DNA of 63,028 nucleotides from an uncultured Lachnospiraceae bacterium (GTDB lineage: Bacteria > Bacillota > Clostridia > Lachnospirales > Lachnospiraceae), in the NCBI GenBank assembly GCA_947626985.1, contig CANQUG010000012.1, positions 1 through 63,028 on the forward strand, read 5' to 3'. Below the pieces are notes generated by a model. That model was not told the origin of the DNA. It saw nothing but the letters and a program-made list of their open reading frames with translations, and did no database searches. Positions 6,940 to 15,491 of the stretch are shown one piece after another. Position 1 is the first letter of the stretch; each line of letters opens with the position of its first letter. The translations under genes were made by a program, and so were the position numbers.

Positions 6940-8535
6940 ATGAGCTATACCGCCTTGTACCGTAAATTCCGCCCGGACAATTTTGCCGATGTAAAAGGGC
7001 AGGATCATATCGTGACCACCCTCACCAATCAGATCAGGGCCGGACGCATCGGTCACGCCTATCTGTTCTGCGGAACCAGGGGAACCGGGAAGACCACCGT
7101 AGCCAAAATTCTCGCAAAGGCAGTGAACTGCCTCCATCCCGTGGACGGCAGCCCCTGCAATGAATGCGAGATGTGCAGAGCCATTCAGGCGGGAACCGCC
7201 ATGAATGTCATCGAGATCGACGCGGCCTCCAACAACGGCGTGGACAATATCCGGGAGATCCGGGAGGAGGTGGCCTACCGTCCCGCGGAGGGAAATTATA
7301 AGGTTTATATCATCGATGAGGTTCATATGCTGTCTACGGGGGCCTTCAATGCCCTTCTGAAAACGCTGGAGGAGCCTCCCTCCTACGTGATCTTCATTCT
7401 GGCTACCACGGAGGCCCACAGGATTCCCATCACGATTCTGTCCCGCTGCCAGCGGTACGATTTCCGCAGGATCTCCATTGACACCATAGCCTCCAGGCTG
7501 ACGGAGCTTCTGGCCGCGGAGGGAGTGGAGGCGGAGGAGAAGGCCGTGCGGTACGTGGCGCGGGCCGGGGACGGCTCCATGAGGGACGCACTGAGTCTTC
7601 TGGATCAGTGCATCGCTTTTTACCTGGGACAGACGCTCACCTACGATAAAGTGCTCACGGTTCTGGGGGCGGTGGATACGGAGGTGTTCAGTCAGCTGCT
7701 GCGGAAGGTTCTGCGGGGAGATGTGACAGGCTCCATCCGGGTTCTGGAGGAGCTGATTACGGGAGGACGGGAGCTGGGCCAGTTTGTGGGGGATTTTACC
7801 TGGTACCTGAGGAATCTTCTCCTGGTAAAAACCTCGGAAAATCCGGAGGAGGCGGTGGATGTTTCCTCGGATAATCTCAGACTTCTGATGGAGGAGAGCG
7901 AAATGACGGAGGCGGAGACGCTTATGCGGTACATCCGGGTGTTCTCTCAGCTTTCCAATGAGATCCGCTACTCTTCCCAGAAGAGAGTGGAGGTGGAGAT
8001 CGCTCTGATCAAGCTCTGCCGTCCGGCCATGGAGGTGAATCTGGATTCCGTTCTGGACCGCATCCGGGTTCTGGAGCAGCAGATCAGGGAACGTCCGGTG
8101 CAGGCCCTGCCGCCGGAGGCGGATGTGCCGCGGGAAAGGGCAGGAGAGCCAACGGAGGAAAAGAAGCCTCTGATGGCGGCTCCTCAGGATCTGCAGAGGA
8201 TCGTGGAGAGCTGGAGGGCCATCACCGGTCAGGCACAGGGGGTGTTCCGGCAGATGCTTCAGAGGGCTGTGCCCAAGTATAACGGAGAGAGCGGGGAGCC
8301 CGTCCTCTATGTGGAGTTTCAGGACTTTCTGGGAAAATCCTACGTGGATAACCCGGAAGCCGCACAGGAGCTTCAGAAGATCATTCAGGATCAGACGGGG
8401 AAGATTGTGGAGATCCGTATGCTGATGGCGGGAAGCCATTCCTATGCGAATCTGGCGAAGATTACGGTGGATGAGGCCATCAGGGAGAATATTCACATGG
8501 ATGTGGTGATCGAGGAGGATGAGTTTTCGGACTGA
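6940..8535 (+). CDS. dnaX: DNA polymerase III subunit gamma/tau
   Basis: Clamp-loader ATPase of the replisome. The 531-residue protein shows Walker A GTRGTGKT (45-52), the four zinc cysteines C64, C73, C76 and C79, Walker B with IIDEVHML and the sensor-1 region LATTE. The C-terminal ~170 residues are the variable tau tail. No A-rich slippery heptamer was seen at the E. coli-type frameshift site, so a single product is likely. It heads the dnaX-ybaB-recR cluster, a classical replication-repair neighbourhood. Confidence 0.96.
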   Translation: MSYTALYRKFRPDNFADVKGQDHIVTTLTNQIRAGRIGHAYLFCGTRGTGKTTVAKILAKAVNCLHPVDGSPCNECEMCRAIQAGTAMNVIEIDAASNNGVDNIREIREEVAYRPAEGNYKVYIIDEVHMLSTGAFNALLKTLEEPPSYVIFILATTEAHRIPITILSRCQRYDFRRISIDTIASRLTELLAAEGVEAEEKAVRYVARAGDGSMRDALSLLDQCIAFYLGQTLTYDKVLTVLGAVDTEVFSQLLRKVLRGDVTGSIRVLEELITGGRELGQFVGDFTWYLRNLLLVKTSENPEEAVDVSSDNLRLLMEESEMTEAETLMRYIRVFSQLSNEIRYSSQKRVEVEIALIKLCRPAMEVNLDSVLDRIRVLEQQIRERPVQALPPEADVPRERAGEPTEEKKPLMAAPQDLQRIVESWRAITGQAQGVFRQMLQRAVPKYNGESGEPVLYVEFQDFLGKSYVDNPEAAQELQKIIQDQTGKIVEIRMLMAGSHSYANLAKITVDEAIRENIHMDVVIEEDEFSD

Positions 8536-8628
8536 TCCTGTTCGGCAGCAATTTTGACATATTGACACTTAACAAAGGGCGGCCTTATTCCGGCTTGTTG
8601 CCCGCAGAAATCAGGGAGGATGCAGAAT

Positions 8629-8982
8629 ATGGCAAAACGCGGAGGTTTCCCGGGCGGAATGCCGGGAAATATGAACAATCTCATGAAACAGGCGCAGAAG
8701 ATGCAGCGTCAGATGGAGGAAAACCAGAAGGCTCTGGAGGAGAAGGAATTTACGGCGGCGGCGGGAGGCGGCGCCGTGGAGGTGACCATTTCCGGAAAGA
8801 GAGAGGTGACGAAGGTGAAGCTCTCCGAGGAAGTGGTGGACCCGGACGATATCGAGATGCTGGAGGATCTGATTGTGGCGGCCACCAATGAAGCTCTCCG
8901 GAAGGTGGAGGAGGAGGCTGCCTCCGTGATGTCGAGATTCACGGGAGGTCTCGGCGGCCTGGGCGGAGGTCTTCCCTTCTGA
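8629..8982 (+). CDS. ybaB: YbaB/EbfC nucleoid-associated protein
   Basis: Small dimeric DNA-binding protein, 117 residues, with the typical Met/Gln-rich N-terminal helix ([18 protein letters not shown]), central strands and a Gly-rich end ([12 protein letters not shown]). ATG 8629 is chosen because AGGGAGG (8613-8619) sits 9 bases upstream; the in-frame ATG at 8620 abuts the ribosome site. Its stop overlaps the recR start by one base (TGATG), so the two are translationally coupled. The gap of ~90 bp after dnaX shows no clear terminator. Confidence 0.93.
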   Translation: MAKRGGFPGGMPGNMNNLMKQAQKMQRQMEENQKALEEKEFTAAAGGGAVEVTISGKREVTKVKLSEEVVDPDDIEMLEDLIVAATNEALRKVEEEAASVMSRFTGGLGGLGGGLPF

Positions 8983-9578
8983 TGGAATACTACAGCAGTT
9001 ATATTAATAAGCTCATCGAGCAGCTTTCCCATCTTCCGGGAATCGGAACGAAATCCGCCCAGCGCCTGGCCTTCCACATCATGAATATGCCGAAGGATCA
9101 GGTGGCCCAGCTCACTGCCTCCATCACGGGGGCCAGAGAAAAGGTGCGGTACTGCAGGCAGTGCTTCACACTGACGGATACGGAGCTCTGTCCCATCTGC
9201 AGCAACCCCCGGAGGGACGCCTCCACCATCATGGTGGTGGAGAACACCAGGGATCTGGCGGCTTATGAGAAAACAGGAAAATATGAGGGCGTTTATCATG
9301 TCCTTCACGGGGCCATTTCCCCCATGCTGGGGATCGGTCCCGACGATATCCGGCTGAAGGAGCTGATGCAGAGGCTTCAGCAGGATGTGAAGGAGGTTAT
9401 CATCGCCACCAACTCCAGTCTGGAGGGGGAAACCACGGCCATGTACATCAGCAGGCTGGTGAAGCCCACGGGGATCCGGGTGAGCCGGATCGCCAGCGGC
9501 GTGCCGGTGGGAGGAGATCTGGAGTACATCGACGAAGTGACTCTGCTTCGCGCCCTGGAGGGGCGGGTGGAGCTGTAA
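8982..9578 (+). CDS. recR: Recombination mediator protein
   Basis: RecR works with RecF/RecO to load RecA at gaps. The 198-residue protein shows the N-terminal helix-hairpin-helix ([14 protein letters not shown]), a zinc finger with C58, C61, C70 and C73 and a Toprim domain ([12 protein letters not shown]). Length is normal for the family. It is the last gene of the dnaX cluster and is followed by a stem-loop. Confidence 0.96.
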   Translation: MEYYSSYINKLIEQLSHLPGIGTKSAQRLAFHIMNMPKDQVAQLTASITGAREKVRYCRQCFTLTDTELCPICSNPRRDASTIMVVENTRDLAAYEKTGKYEGVYHVLHGAISPMLGIGPDDIRLKELMQRLQQDVKEVIIATNSSLEGETTAMYISRLVKPTGIRVSRIASGVPVGGDLEYIDEVTLLRALEGRVEL

Positions 9579-9582
9579 AATG

Positions 9583-9625
9583 CCCGGAAGGCAGACGCGC
9601 ATGCGTCCGAACCGGGTCAGTTTTC
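9583..9625 (+). terminator. Stem-loop after recR
   Basis: Nested inverted repeats CCCGG (9583-9587)/CCGGG (9612-9616) and GACGC (9594-9598)/GCGTC (9603-9607), followed by TTTT at 9621-9624. Probable terminator of the dnaX-recR unit. Confidence 0.55.
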
Positions 9626-9716
9626 GTTATTTACATGGCGCCGTAAAATGCAGCCTGTCAGTCTGACTGCTCACAGGAAAATATTTACAGCGCTTCATGA
9701 TATCAAGGAGGATACT

Positions 9717-10556
9717 ATGGAAAAACTGGAACTTCAAAAAATCGCGAACGAAGTCCGCAAGGGCATCGTGACAGCGGTTCATTCCGCCAAGGCCGGCCAT
9801 CCGGGCGGCTCTTTGTCGGCAGCGGATCTGTTTACCTATCTCTATTTTCAGGAAATGAACATCGATCCCCGGGATCCGAAAAAACCGGACCGGGACAGAT
9901 TCGTTCTTTCCAAGGGACATACGGCTCCGGGCCTGTATTCCACACTGGCGAACAGGGGCTATTTCCCGGTGGAGGACCTGAAAACCCTGCGTCATCTGGG
10001 GTCCTATCTTCAGGGCCATCCGGATATGAAGCACATTCCCGGCGTGGACATGTCCAGCGGCTCTCTGGGACAGGGCATTTCCGCAGCGGTGGGCATGGCG
10101 CTCTCCGCCAAGATGAGCAATGACAGCTACCGCGTGTATACCCTGCTGGGAGACGGCGAGCTGGAGGAAGGCCAGGTGTGGGAGGCGGCCATGTTCGCCG
10201 GCCACAGAAAACTGGACAACCTGGTGGTGATCGTGGACAACAACGGCCTTCAGATCGACGGAAGGATCGAGGACGTGTGCTCCCCCTACCCCATCGATAA
10301 AAAGTTTGAGGCATTTAATTTCCACGTGATCAACGTGGCTGACGGCAACGATATGGACCAGCTGAAGGCGGCCTTTGACGAGGCCAGAACAGTGAAGGGA
10401 ATGCCCACGGCCATTATCATGAAGACCCTGAAGGGAAAAGGAGTCTCCTTCATGGAAGGCCAGGTGGGATGGCACGGAAAAGCTCCCAACGATGAGGAGT
10501 ACGCCATAGCAATGCAAGATTTGGAGAAGGTGGGTGAAGCGTTATGTCAGAAGTAA
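9717..10556 (+). CDS. Transketolase, N-terminal (thiamine diphosphate binding) subunit
   Basis: First half of a split transketolase that moves two-carbon units between sugar phosphates in the non-oxidative pentose phosphate pathway. 279 residues with AGHPGGSLS, SKGHTAPGLY, GSLGQGIS and the metal/ThDP motif GDGELEEGQ...VDNNGLQ. ATG 9717 is 5 bases after AAGGAGG (9705-9711); an upstream in-frame ATG at 9648 lacks a ribosome site. It overlaps the next gene by 13 bases. Split transketolases are usual in Clostridia. Confidence 0.95.
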   Translation: MEKLELQKIANEVRKGIVTAVHSAKAGHPGGSLSAADLFTYLYFQEMNIDPRDPKKPDRDRFVLSKGHTAPGLYSTLANRGYFPVEDLKTLRHLGSYLQGHPDMKHIPGVDMSSGSLGQGISAAVGMALSAKMSNDSYRVYTLLGDGELEEGQVWEAAMFAGHRKLDNLVVIVDNNGLQIDGRIEDVCSPYPIDKKFEAFNFHVINVADGNDMDQLKAAFDEARTVKGMPTAIIMKTLKGKGVSFMEGQVGWHGKAPNDEEYAIAMQDLEKVGEALCQK

Positions 10557-11482
10557 AAAAGATTGCAACGAGAGCCAGCTACGGCAACGCGCTCGTGGAA
10601 CTGGGAAAGATTCATGAGGACATCGTGGTTCTGGACGCTGACCTTGCCGCAGCTACCCAGACCGGGATTTTTAAGAAGGCATTTCCGGAGCGCCACATCG
10701 ACTGCGGCATCGCGGAGTGCAACATGACCGGTATCGGCGCGGGTCTTGCCACCACGGGGAAGGTTCCCTTTGTGAGCACCTTCGCCATGTTTGCGTCAGG
10801 ACGCGCCTATGAGCAGGTGCGCAACTCCATCGGCTATCCTCATCTGAACGTAAAGATCGGCGCTACTCACGGCGGAATCTCCGTAGGGGAGGACGGCGCC
10901 ACCCATCAGTGCTGCGAGGATTTCGCCCTGATGAGAAGCATTCCCGGCATGGTGGTGGCTTCTCCCTCCGATGATGTGGAGGCCAGAGCTCTGGTGGCTG
11001 CCGCCTATGAGTATGAGGGTCCTGTCTATATGCGCTTCAGCCGTCTGGCGACCCCGGTGATCAATGACCGGCCGGACTATAAATTTGAACTGGGGAAGGG
11101 TATCGTGCTGAGAGAAGGAAAGGACGTGGCCATCGTGGCCAACGGACTCTGCGTGGCGGAAGCCCTCGGAGCCGCGGAGATGCTGGCGGCTGACGGCATT
11201 CAGGCCAAAGTCATCAATATCCACACCATCAAGCCTCTGGATGAGGAGCTCATCGTGGCCGCGGCCAGAGAGACCGGCAAGGTGGTAACCGTGGAGGAGC
11301 ATTCCGTTATCGGCGGTCTGGGCGGCGCTGTCTGCGAGTGTCTGTCTGAGAAGGCTCCCGTTCCCGTAAAGCGGATCGGCGTTCAGGATGTATTCGGTGA
11401 GTCCGGAGCGGCGGCCGCGCTGCTGCACAAATACGAACTGGACGCAGAGGGCATTTACCGTCAGGTAAAAGCTTTTGTGTGA
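10544..11482 (+). CDS. Transketolase, C-terminal (pyrimidine-binding) subunit
   Basis: 312-residue partner of the preceding subunit, containing the pyrimidine-binding and C-terminal transketolase domains: DADLAAAT, CGIAECNMTGIGAGLA (with the catalytic Glu), the GATHGGISVGEDGATHQ loop and EEHSVIGGLGG. It starts inside the end of the N-subunit gene, so translation is coupled and gives equimolar subunits. Its 3' end overlaps the convergent yyaC gene by 22 bp, leaving no room for a separate terminator. Confidence 0.95.
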   Translation: MSEVKKIATRASYGNALVELGKIHEDIVVLDADLAAATQTGIFKKAFPERHIDCGIAECNMTGIGAGLATTGKVPFVSTFAMFASGRAYEQVRNSIGYPHLNVKIGATHGGISVGEDGATHQCCEDFALMRSIPGMVVASPSDDVEARALVAAAYEYEGPVYMRFSRLATPVINDRPDYKFELGKGIVLREGKDVAIVANGLCVAEALGAAEMLAADGIQAKVINIHTIKPLDEELIVAAARETGKVVTVEEHSVIGGLGGAVCECLSEKAPVPVKRIGVQDVFGESGAAAALLHKYELDAEGIYRQVKAFV

Positions 11483-12063
11483 TCGCGGGTCAGAACGTCT
11501 GTATGTGACTCCGGATTTCCGGAGCAGGAAAAAAACTTTGTGTAATCCAGGATTCCTTCTGTGATGGCGTCTGCCAGGGACACCACGGTGGACAGCCGGG
11601 TGGTCTGGAGGGTGAACTGTTCCAGGATTCCCGAAATATTAACAATTCCCGTAATGTGAATGTCCCCCACGGGGGGCAGCTCCTTGCGGACGCCTGCGCC
11701 TGGGTAGAGCGCGCCATTCGCGATGGTGACGTAGCCCAGGTGCTTTTTTTGTCCCAGAGAGGCGTCGATGGCGATGATCAGGGCGTCCGGATGATGCTGC
11801 CTGATGAAGCGGTCCATTTTTTCCAGATTCAGGGCGTGGACGGGATGATTCAGCGTTCCGTACACAAAGGTGTTTTTTAAATTCCGGCGGCTGAGCTGAT
11901 GACCGATGTAGGGGCCGAGGCAGTCTCCCGTCACCCGGTCGCTTCCGATGCAGAGGAAGACGATCTCGGACCAGTATCTGTGGTGCCGGCGGATACATTT
12001 GTTCAGCTGAAGGGAAATTTCTCTGGGGGAGCTTTCCTTCTTTGTATCGATATAAAAGGTCAT
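11461..12063 (-). CDS. yyaC: Spore protein YyaC (DUF1256)
   Basis: 200-residue protein of the YyaC/DUF1256 family, related in fold to the hydrogenase maturation and spore germination (GPR/HybD-like) proteases. The conserved block GSDRVTGDCLGPYIG is at residues 40-54, with IAIDASLG further on. In Bacillus the homologue is made in the developing spore; presence here supports a spore-former. ATG 12063 follows AAAGGACAG. It is convergent with and overlaps the transketolase gene. Its protease activity is not established. Confidence 0.85.
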   Translation of the reverse strand: MTFYIDTKKESSPREISLQLNKCIRRHHRYWSEIVFLCIGSDRVTGDCLGPYIGHQLSRRNLKNTFVYGTLNHPVHALNLEKMDRFIRQHHPDALIIAIDASLGQKKHLGYVTIANGALYPGAGVRKELPPVGDIHITGIVNISGILEQFTLQTTRLSTVVSLADAITEGILDYTKFFSCSGNPESHTDVLTRDHTKAFT

Positions 12064-12168
12064 GGTCTGTCCTTTCAGAAACTCTTCTCAGGAATTTTTG
12101 TTCTGTCTGTTTCATTGTATCCCGAATCTGTCCGGATTATGCATGGCGCAAAATCTGTCGCTAAATTC

Positions 12169-12198
12169 TTGAAAACTCCTCTTACATTCCGCTAAAAT
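12169..12198 (+). promoter_or_regulatory. Possible promoter of the MPN-like/LysM gene
   Basis: TTGAAA (12169-12174), 18-bp spacer, TAAAAT (12193-12198), 47 bases before the start at 12245. Four to five matches per box; no competing signal is visible in the gap. Confidence 0.5.
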
Positions 12199-12244
12199 CC
12201 GCAATTTCCCTGTGGTATGCTGATACCCGAAGGGGTGATGTAAC

Positions 12245-14089
12245 ATGATAGAAATCATTTACAAAGAAGAAAAACAGGAGGGACGGGAAGACGGGCAGCT
12301 GTTCCGTATTCCCCGGAATATACGCCAGATCGGACTTGTGAGCGGAAACTGCCGTATCTATCTGGAGGACTATGTATACACCTTTCTGGGGAGACTGTCG
12401 GAAAAGGCGGGAGCGTCCGGAGAAAGCCAGGGAGTGCTGGCGGTTTTTACAGGGGAGAGCAGGTGGGCGGAAGGAATCGCCTACGTATTTGTCAGGGGAG
12501 CACTGGAGGTGGAGGACGGCGATGCCGCCGCGGAGCACATTGATTTTACGGAGAAAATATGGACGAGGATTCACGAGGAGCAGGAGCTGTATTTCCCTGA
12601 TCAGGAGATTGTGGGGTGGTTTTTTTCACAGCCCGGGCTGCCCATGGAGAGTACGGATCTTATGACAAAGGTGCATCTGAAATATTTTGCCGGCGGCGAA
12701 AAGATTCTGATGCTGATGGATCCCGCGGAGAAAGAGGACGGAGTCTTTCTCTATGAAAATAACTTTATGGCAAAGCAGGAGGGGTACTATCTGTTTTATG
12801 AGAGAAATCCCCAGATGCAGGCCTACATGATGGAGAAGCTGCGGGGAGAACCCACGGAAACCTCACAGGAAGTACCCGATGAAGCGGTGAAGGCTTTCAG
12901 GAAGATCGTCCGCGGCAGAAACAGGAAACAGAAGGGACAGCCGGAGGAAACGGAGAGAACAGAGCGGCCTTCTGTTTTTTCTTATGCCGCTACGGCCTGT
13001 CTGGTGATTGCGGTTCTGACAGTGGGAGGAGGTTTTTACAGAAATTATCAGGAAATGCTGAGTATGGATGAGGAGGCGGACGCTCTTTCCATGGAGGATT
13101 TCTCTGCGATTGAGACGGGAAGCGGAGGGGACAGTGTCCGGGGAGAAGAAACCGGGCAGGATGCTGACGGAGCAGAGGAAGCAAAGAATGAGAAGCTTCC
13201 GGCAGGAAACGTTCAGACTGCTGCGTCGAAAATCAGTGAAGGAAATGGTCAGACGGGCACATCGAAGGGCAGTGGAGAGAATGGTCAGGCAGGCACATCG
13301 AAGGACAGTGAAAAAAATGAGCAGGCGAGTACATCGAAAATCAGCGGGGGAGGCAGTCAGCCGGGTGCGTCTGGAGTGAGCGGAGGAGGCAGTCAGTCAA
13401 GCGCGACCGGAGTCAGCGTTGGAAGCAGTCGGTCGAATGCGACCGGAGTCAACGGAGGAAACAGTCAGTCGAGTGCGACTGGAGTCAGCGGGGGAAGCAG
13501 TCAGTCGAGTGCGTCTGGAGTGAGCGGAGAGGACAGCCAGTCGAGTGCGTCTGGAACGACCGGCGGAAACGGACAGGGAAGCGTGACAAAAACCGGCGGA
13601 GAGGAAGCCGCGTCCGGTTCTGCGGCAAAAAGTACTCAGAGCAGCGGGACCGGAAGTCAGGGCAGTTCGGCTGGTTCGGCCGGGAAGGTTCCGGCCGCTG
13701 GAGATGTCGCCGCGGCTGAAAGGCAGAGCAGTTCGTCAGGTTCCGCCGGGGATGTTTCAGCCGCCGGAGATAATGCCGCAGCCGGAAAATCCGCCGCAGC
13801 GGACAGCGGCACGGACGTCTCCGGACAGGACGACGAAGATACTATTTTTCAGGAGGAATCCGATGTGAGAAAAGCCAAACGCAGGCAGGCTCTTCTGGAG
13901 CAGCAGAATTCCGCATCGGCGGCCTCGGAGGAGGTGCACGCCTCCTACGTGATCCGTCCCGGCGATACTCTGTATGAGATCAGTATGGAAAAATACGGAA
14001 CCATGGACGCCATCAGTGAGATCTGCCGCCTGAACGGGCTCTCCCGGGAAGAAATCATTTATCCGGGACAAATAATTGTATTACCCTAG
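12245..14089 (+). CDS. Membrane protein with degenerate MPN/JAMM-like domain, Ser/Gly repeat stalk and C-terminal LysM
   Basis: 614 residues. Residues ~25-190 look like an MPN/JAMM fold: EIVGWFFSQPG...ESTD at 121-138 aligns with the metalloprotease signature GWYHSHPG...S..D, but both metal-binding His are replaced (Phe127, Gln129), so it is probably inactive. LMLMDP at 155-160 matches the following family strand. Residues ~244-263 are a single membrane span, predicting a cytosolic N-terminus. Outside follows a Ser/Gly/Gln-rich stalk with eleven 12-residue repeats (~322-453), then a low-complexity linker and a LysM at ~568-614 (VIRPGDTLYEIS...YPGQIIVLP) that binds peptidoglycan. The protein could link the wall to a cytosolic partner. 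The MPN assignment is by eye. Confidence 0.7.
   Translation: MIEIIYKEEKQEGREDGQLFRIPRNIRQIGLVSGNCRIYLEDYVYTFLGRLSEKAGASGESQGVLAVFTGESRWAEGIAYVFVRGALEVEDGDAAAEHIDFTEKIWTRIHEEQELYFPDQEIVGWFFSQPGLPMESTDLMTKVHLKYFAGGEKILMLMDPAEKEDGVFLYENNFMAKQEGYYLFYERNPQMQAYMMEKLRGEPTETSQEVPDEAVKAFRKIVRGRNRKQKGQPEETERTERPSVFSYAATACLVIAVLTVGGGFYRNYQEMLSMDEEADALSMEDFSAIETGSGGDSVRGEETGQDADGAEEAKNEKLPAGNVQTAASKISEGNGQTGTSKGSGENGQAGTSKDSEKNEQASTSKISGGGSQPGASGVSGGGSQSSATGVSVGSSRSNATGVNGGNSQSSATGVSGGSSQSSASGVSGEDSQSSASGTTGGNGQGSVTKTGGEEAASGSAAKSTQSSGTGSQGSSAGSAGKVPAAGDVAAAERQSSSSGSAGDVSAAGDNAAAGKSAAADSGTDVSGQDDEDTIFQEESDVRKAKRRQALLEQQNSASAASEEVHASYVIRPGDTLYEISMEKYGTMDAISEICRLNGLSREEIIYPGQIIVLP
13208..13603 (+). repeat. 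36-bp coding minisatellite, 11 units
   Basis: Eleven in-frame 36-bp units encode 12-residue repeats of the form N/S-x-Q-x-x-(A/T)-(S/T)-(G/K)-x-x-G-G inside the extracellular stalk of the LysM protein. Central units are nearly identical (for example SSQSSASGVSGE), outer ones are diverged. Such arrays change copy number by slippage, altering stalk length. Confidence 0.9.
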
Positions 14090-14104
14090 AGAAAGTGGTA
14101 TAAT
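14076..14104 (+). promoter_or_regulatory. Promoter of the DUF5711-cvpA unit
   Basis: TTGTAT (14076-14081), 17-bp spacer, TATAAT (14099-14104). It overlaps the 3' end of the LysM gene; the start is expected near 14111. Confidence 0.75.
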
Positions 14105-14110
14105 GTGAAC

Positions 14111-14210
14111 ACTTGGCGGGCCCGGACGGGGGCGAAGGGATAATCTGGCGCCCATGATATCCTGTGGGCACTTACCCGGCCCGAGCCGGATGCGGGACGC
14201 AAAATACATA
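14111..14210 (+). promoter_or_regulatory. GC-rich structured 5' leader, unidentified
   Basis: The ~115-nt leader before the DUF5711 gene is strongly self-complementary: GGGCC near 14118-14122 with GGCCC near 14180-14184, and GGGGCG near 14129-14134 with CGCCC near 14149-14153. I cannot match it to a known riboswitch or 6S/raiA-type RNA. It could be a cis-regulatory RNA or a small RNA. Confidence 0.4.
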
Positions 14211-14226
14211 AGGTAAGGTTGTGACT

Positions 14227-15474
14227 ATGGCGAATACGATAAAGAATCTGCGAAAAAAGTTCCGTCGAAGGATGCTTCTTGCTCAGAGAGCCAGACTGGA
14301 ACGGTCACGGAACGGAGGCCGGAGTCCTCAGGCGGGCAGCCGCGGGGCCAGGATTCACCGGCGCAGAAGGAAAGCCGTGAACCGTCTTCTTCTTCTGGGA
14401 GGAATAGTGCTTGCCTTTGTGCTTCTGGCGGCGCTGTTCATTGAGAAGAGGAGCTACAGAGATTATAAGATTCTTGACGTCAGCGAGCAGGAGGATATTA
14501 TTTCCACAAAATATGTGGAGATGGGCGGCAGGATCTTAAGATACAGTCCGGGAACCGTTTCCCTGGTGAACAAACATCTGGAAACCATCTGGAGCACATC
14601 CTGCGATATGCAGAATCCGGTGGCGGACGTGAGAAACAACAGAGCGGTCATTGCGGATGTGGACGGCACCACCCTGGAAATCTTTAACAAGGAAGGCCGG
14701 ACAGGAAGCGTTACCACCTCCTACAGCATCGTGAAGGCCAGGATTTCCTCGGGCGGTCTGGTGGCTGCGATTCTGGACGGCGGGGACGACACCTGGATCA
14801 ATTTTTACGCGTCCGACGGAAGTCTCATCGCGGAAAATCAGACGAAAGTGGACGATCCCGGCTACCCCATGGACGTGGCGATTTCCGACAACGGAATGAT
14901 CATGATGGTGACGTATCAGTTTGTGGACGGCGGAGAGACCACCAGCTATGTGGCATTTTATAATTTCGGCGATGTGGGTCAGAATGAGGACGACAGAATC
15001 GTCAGCGGATACACTTATGAAGGCGTTGTGATTCCCCAGATCCGGTATCTGGACGGATCCAGATCCGTGGCCATCCGGGATAACGGCTTCAGCCTGTATC
15101 AGGGAAGCCAGATCCCCAAGGAACAGACGTCCATCGAGGTGGAGCAGGAGATCGTCAGCACGTTCATAGATTCGGATACCATCGGTCTGGTGTTCCGGAG
15201 CAAGGATACGGATAAACAGTACAGTCTGGAGGTCTATTCGTCCAGGGGAGAACTGAAATTTCAGAAAAGTTTCAACATTCCTTATACCTCCATCCGCATG
15301 AGCGACGGTTCTATCATCATGCGCAACAGTTCCCAGATCTGCGTCATGAACAGCAGAGGAGTGGAAAAATTCAACGGCACGGTGGACGGAACCATCAAGG
15401 ATTTCTTTAAGATCGGATGGAACCGGTATCTGATGGTTCTGGATACCGGTGTGAATGTGGTCAAGTTTACCTGA
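14227..15474 (+). CDS. DUF5711 membrane-anchored propeller-like protein
   Basis: 415 residues. A very basic N-terminus (many Arg/Lys up to residue ~58), one membrane span at ~60-80 (RLLLLGGIVLAFVLLAALFI), then an extracellular region of repeated beta-strand blocks resembling a beta-propeller (patterns such as GTTLEIFNKEG, DGSLIAEN, SRGVEKFNG). Matches the DUF5711 family common in Lachnospiraceae; function unknown. ATG 14227 is preferred over GTG 14221 because AAGGTAAGG ends only 2 bases before the GTG. It is followed 17 bases later by a cvpA-type gene, so they are probably co-transcribed. Confidence 0.75.
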   Translation: MANTIKNLRKKFRRRMLLAQRARLERSRNGGRSPQAGSRGARIHRRRRKAVNRLLLLGGIVLAFVLLAALFIEKRSYRDYKILDVSEQEDIISTKYVEMGGRILRYSPGTVSLVNKHLETIWSTSCDMQNPVADVRNNRAVIADVDGTTLEIFNKEGRTGSVTTSYSIVKARISSGGLVAAILDGGDDTWINFYASDGSLIAENQTKVDDPGYPMDVAISDNGMIMMVTYQFVDGGETTSYVAFYNFGDVGQNEDDRIVSGYTYEGVVIPQIRYLDGSRSVAIRDNGFSLYQGSQIPKEQTSIEVEQEIVSTFIDSDTIGLVFRSKDTDKQYSLEVYSSRGELKFQKSFNIPYTSIRMSDGSIIMRNSSQICVMNSRGVEKFNGTVDGTIKDFFKIGWNRYLMVLDTGVNVVKFT

Positions 15475-15491
15475 AGTACAAGGAGGAAGCA

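Noticed and set aside
6940-8535. Programmed frameshift in dnaX giving a short gamma form
   Set aside because: No A-rich slippery heptamer with a downstream hairpin at the expected place.
13208-13603. Possible CRISPR array (regular ~36-bp units)
   Set aside because: The units are contiguous without spacers, lie in frame inside a coding gene and encode a Ser/Gly stalk.
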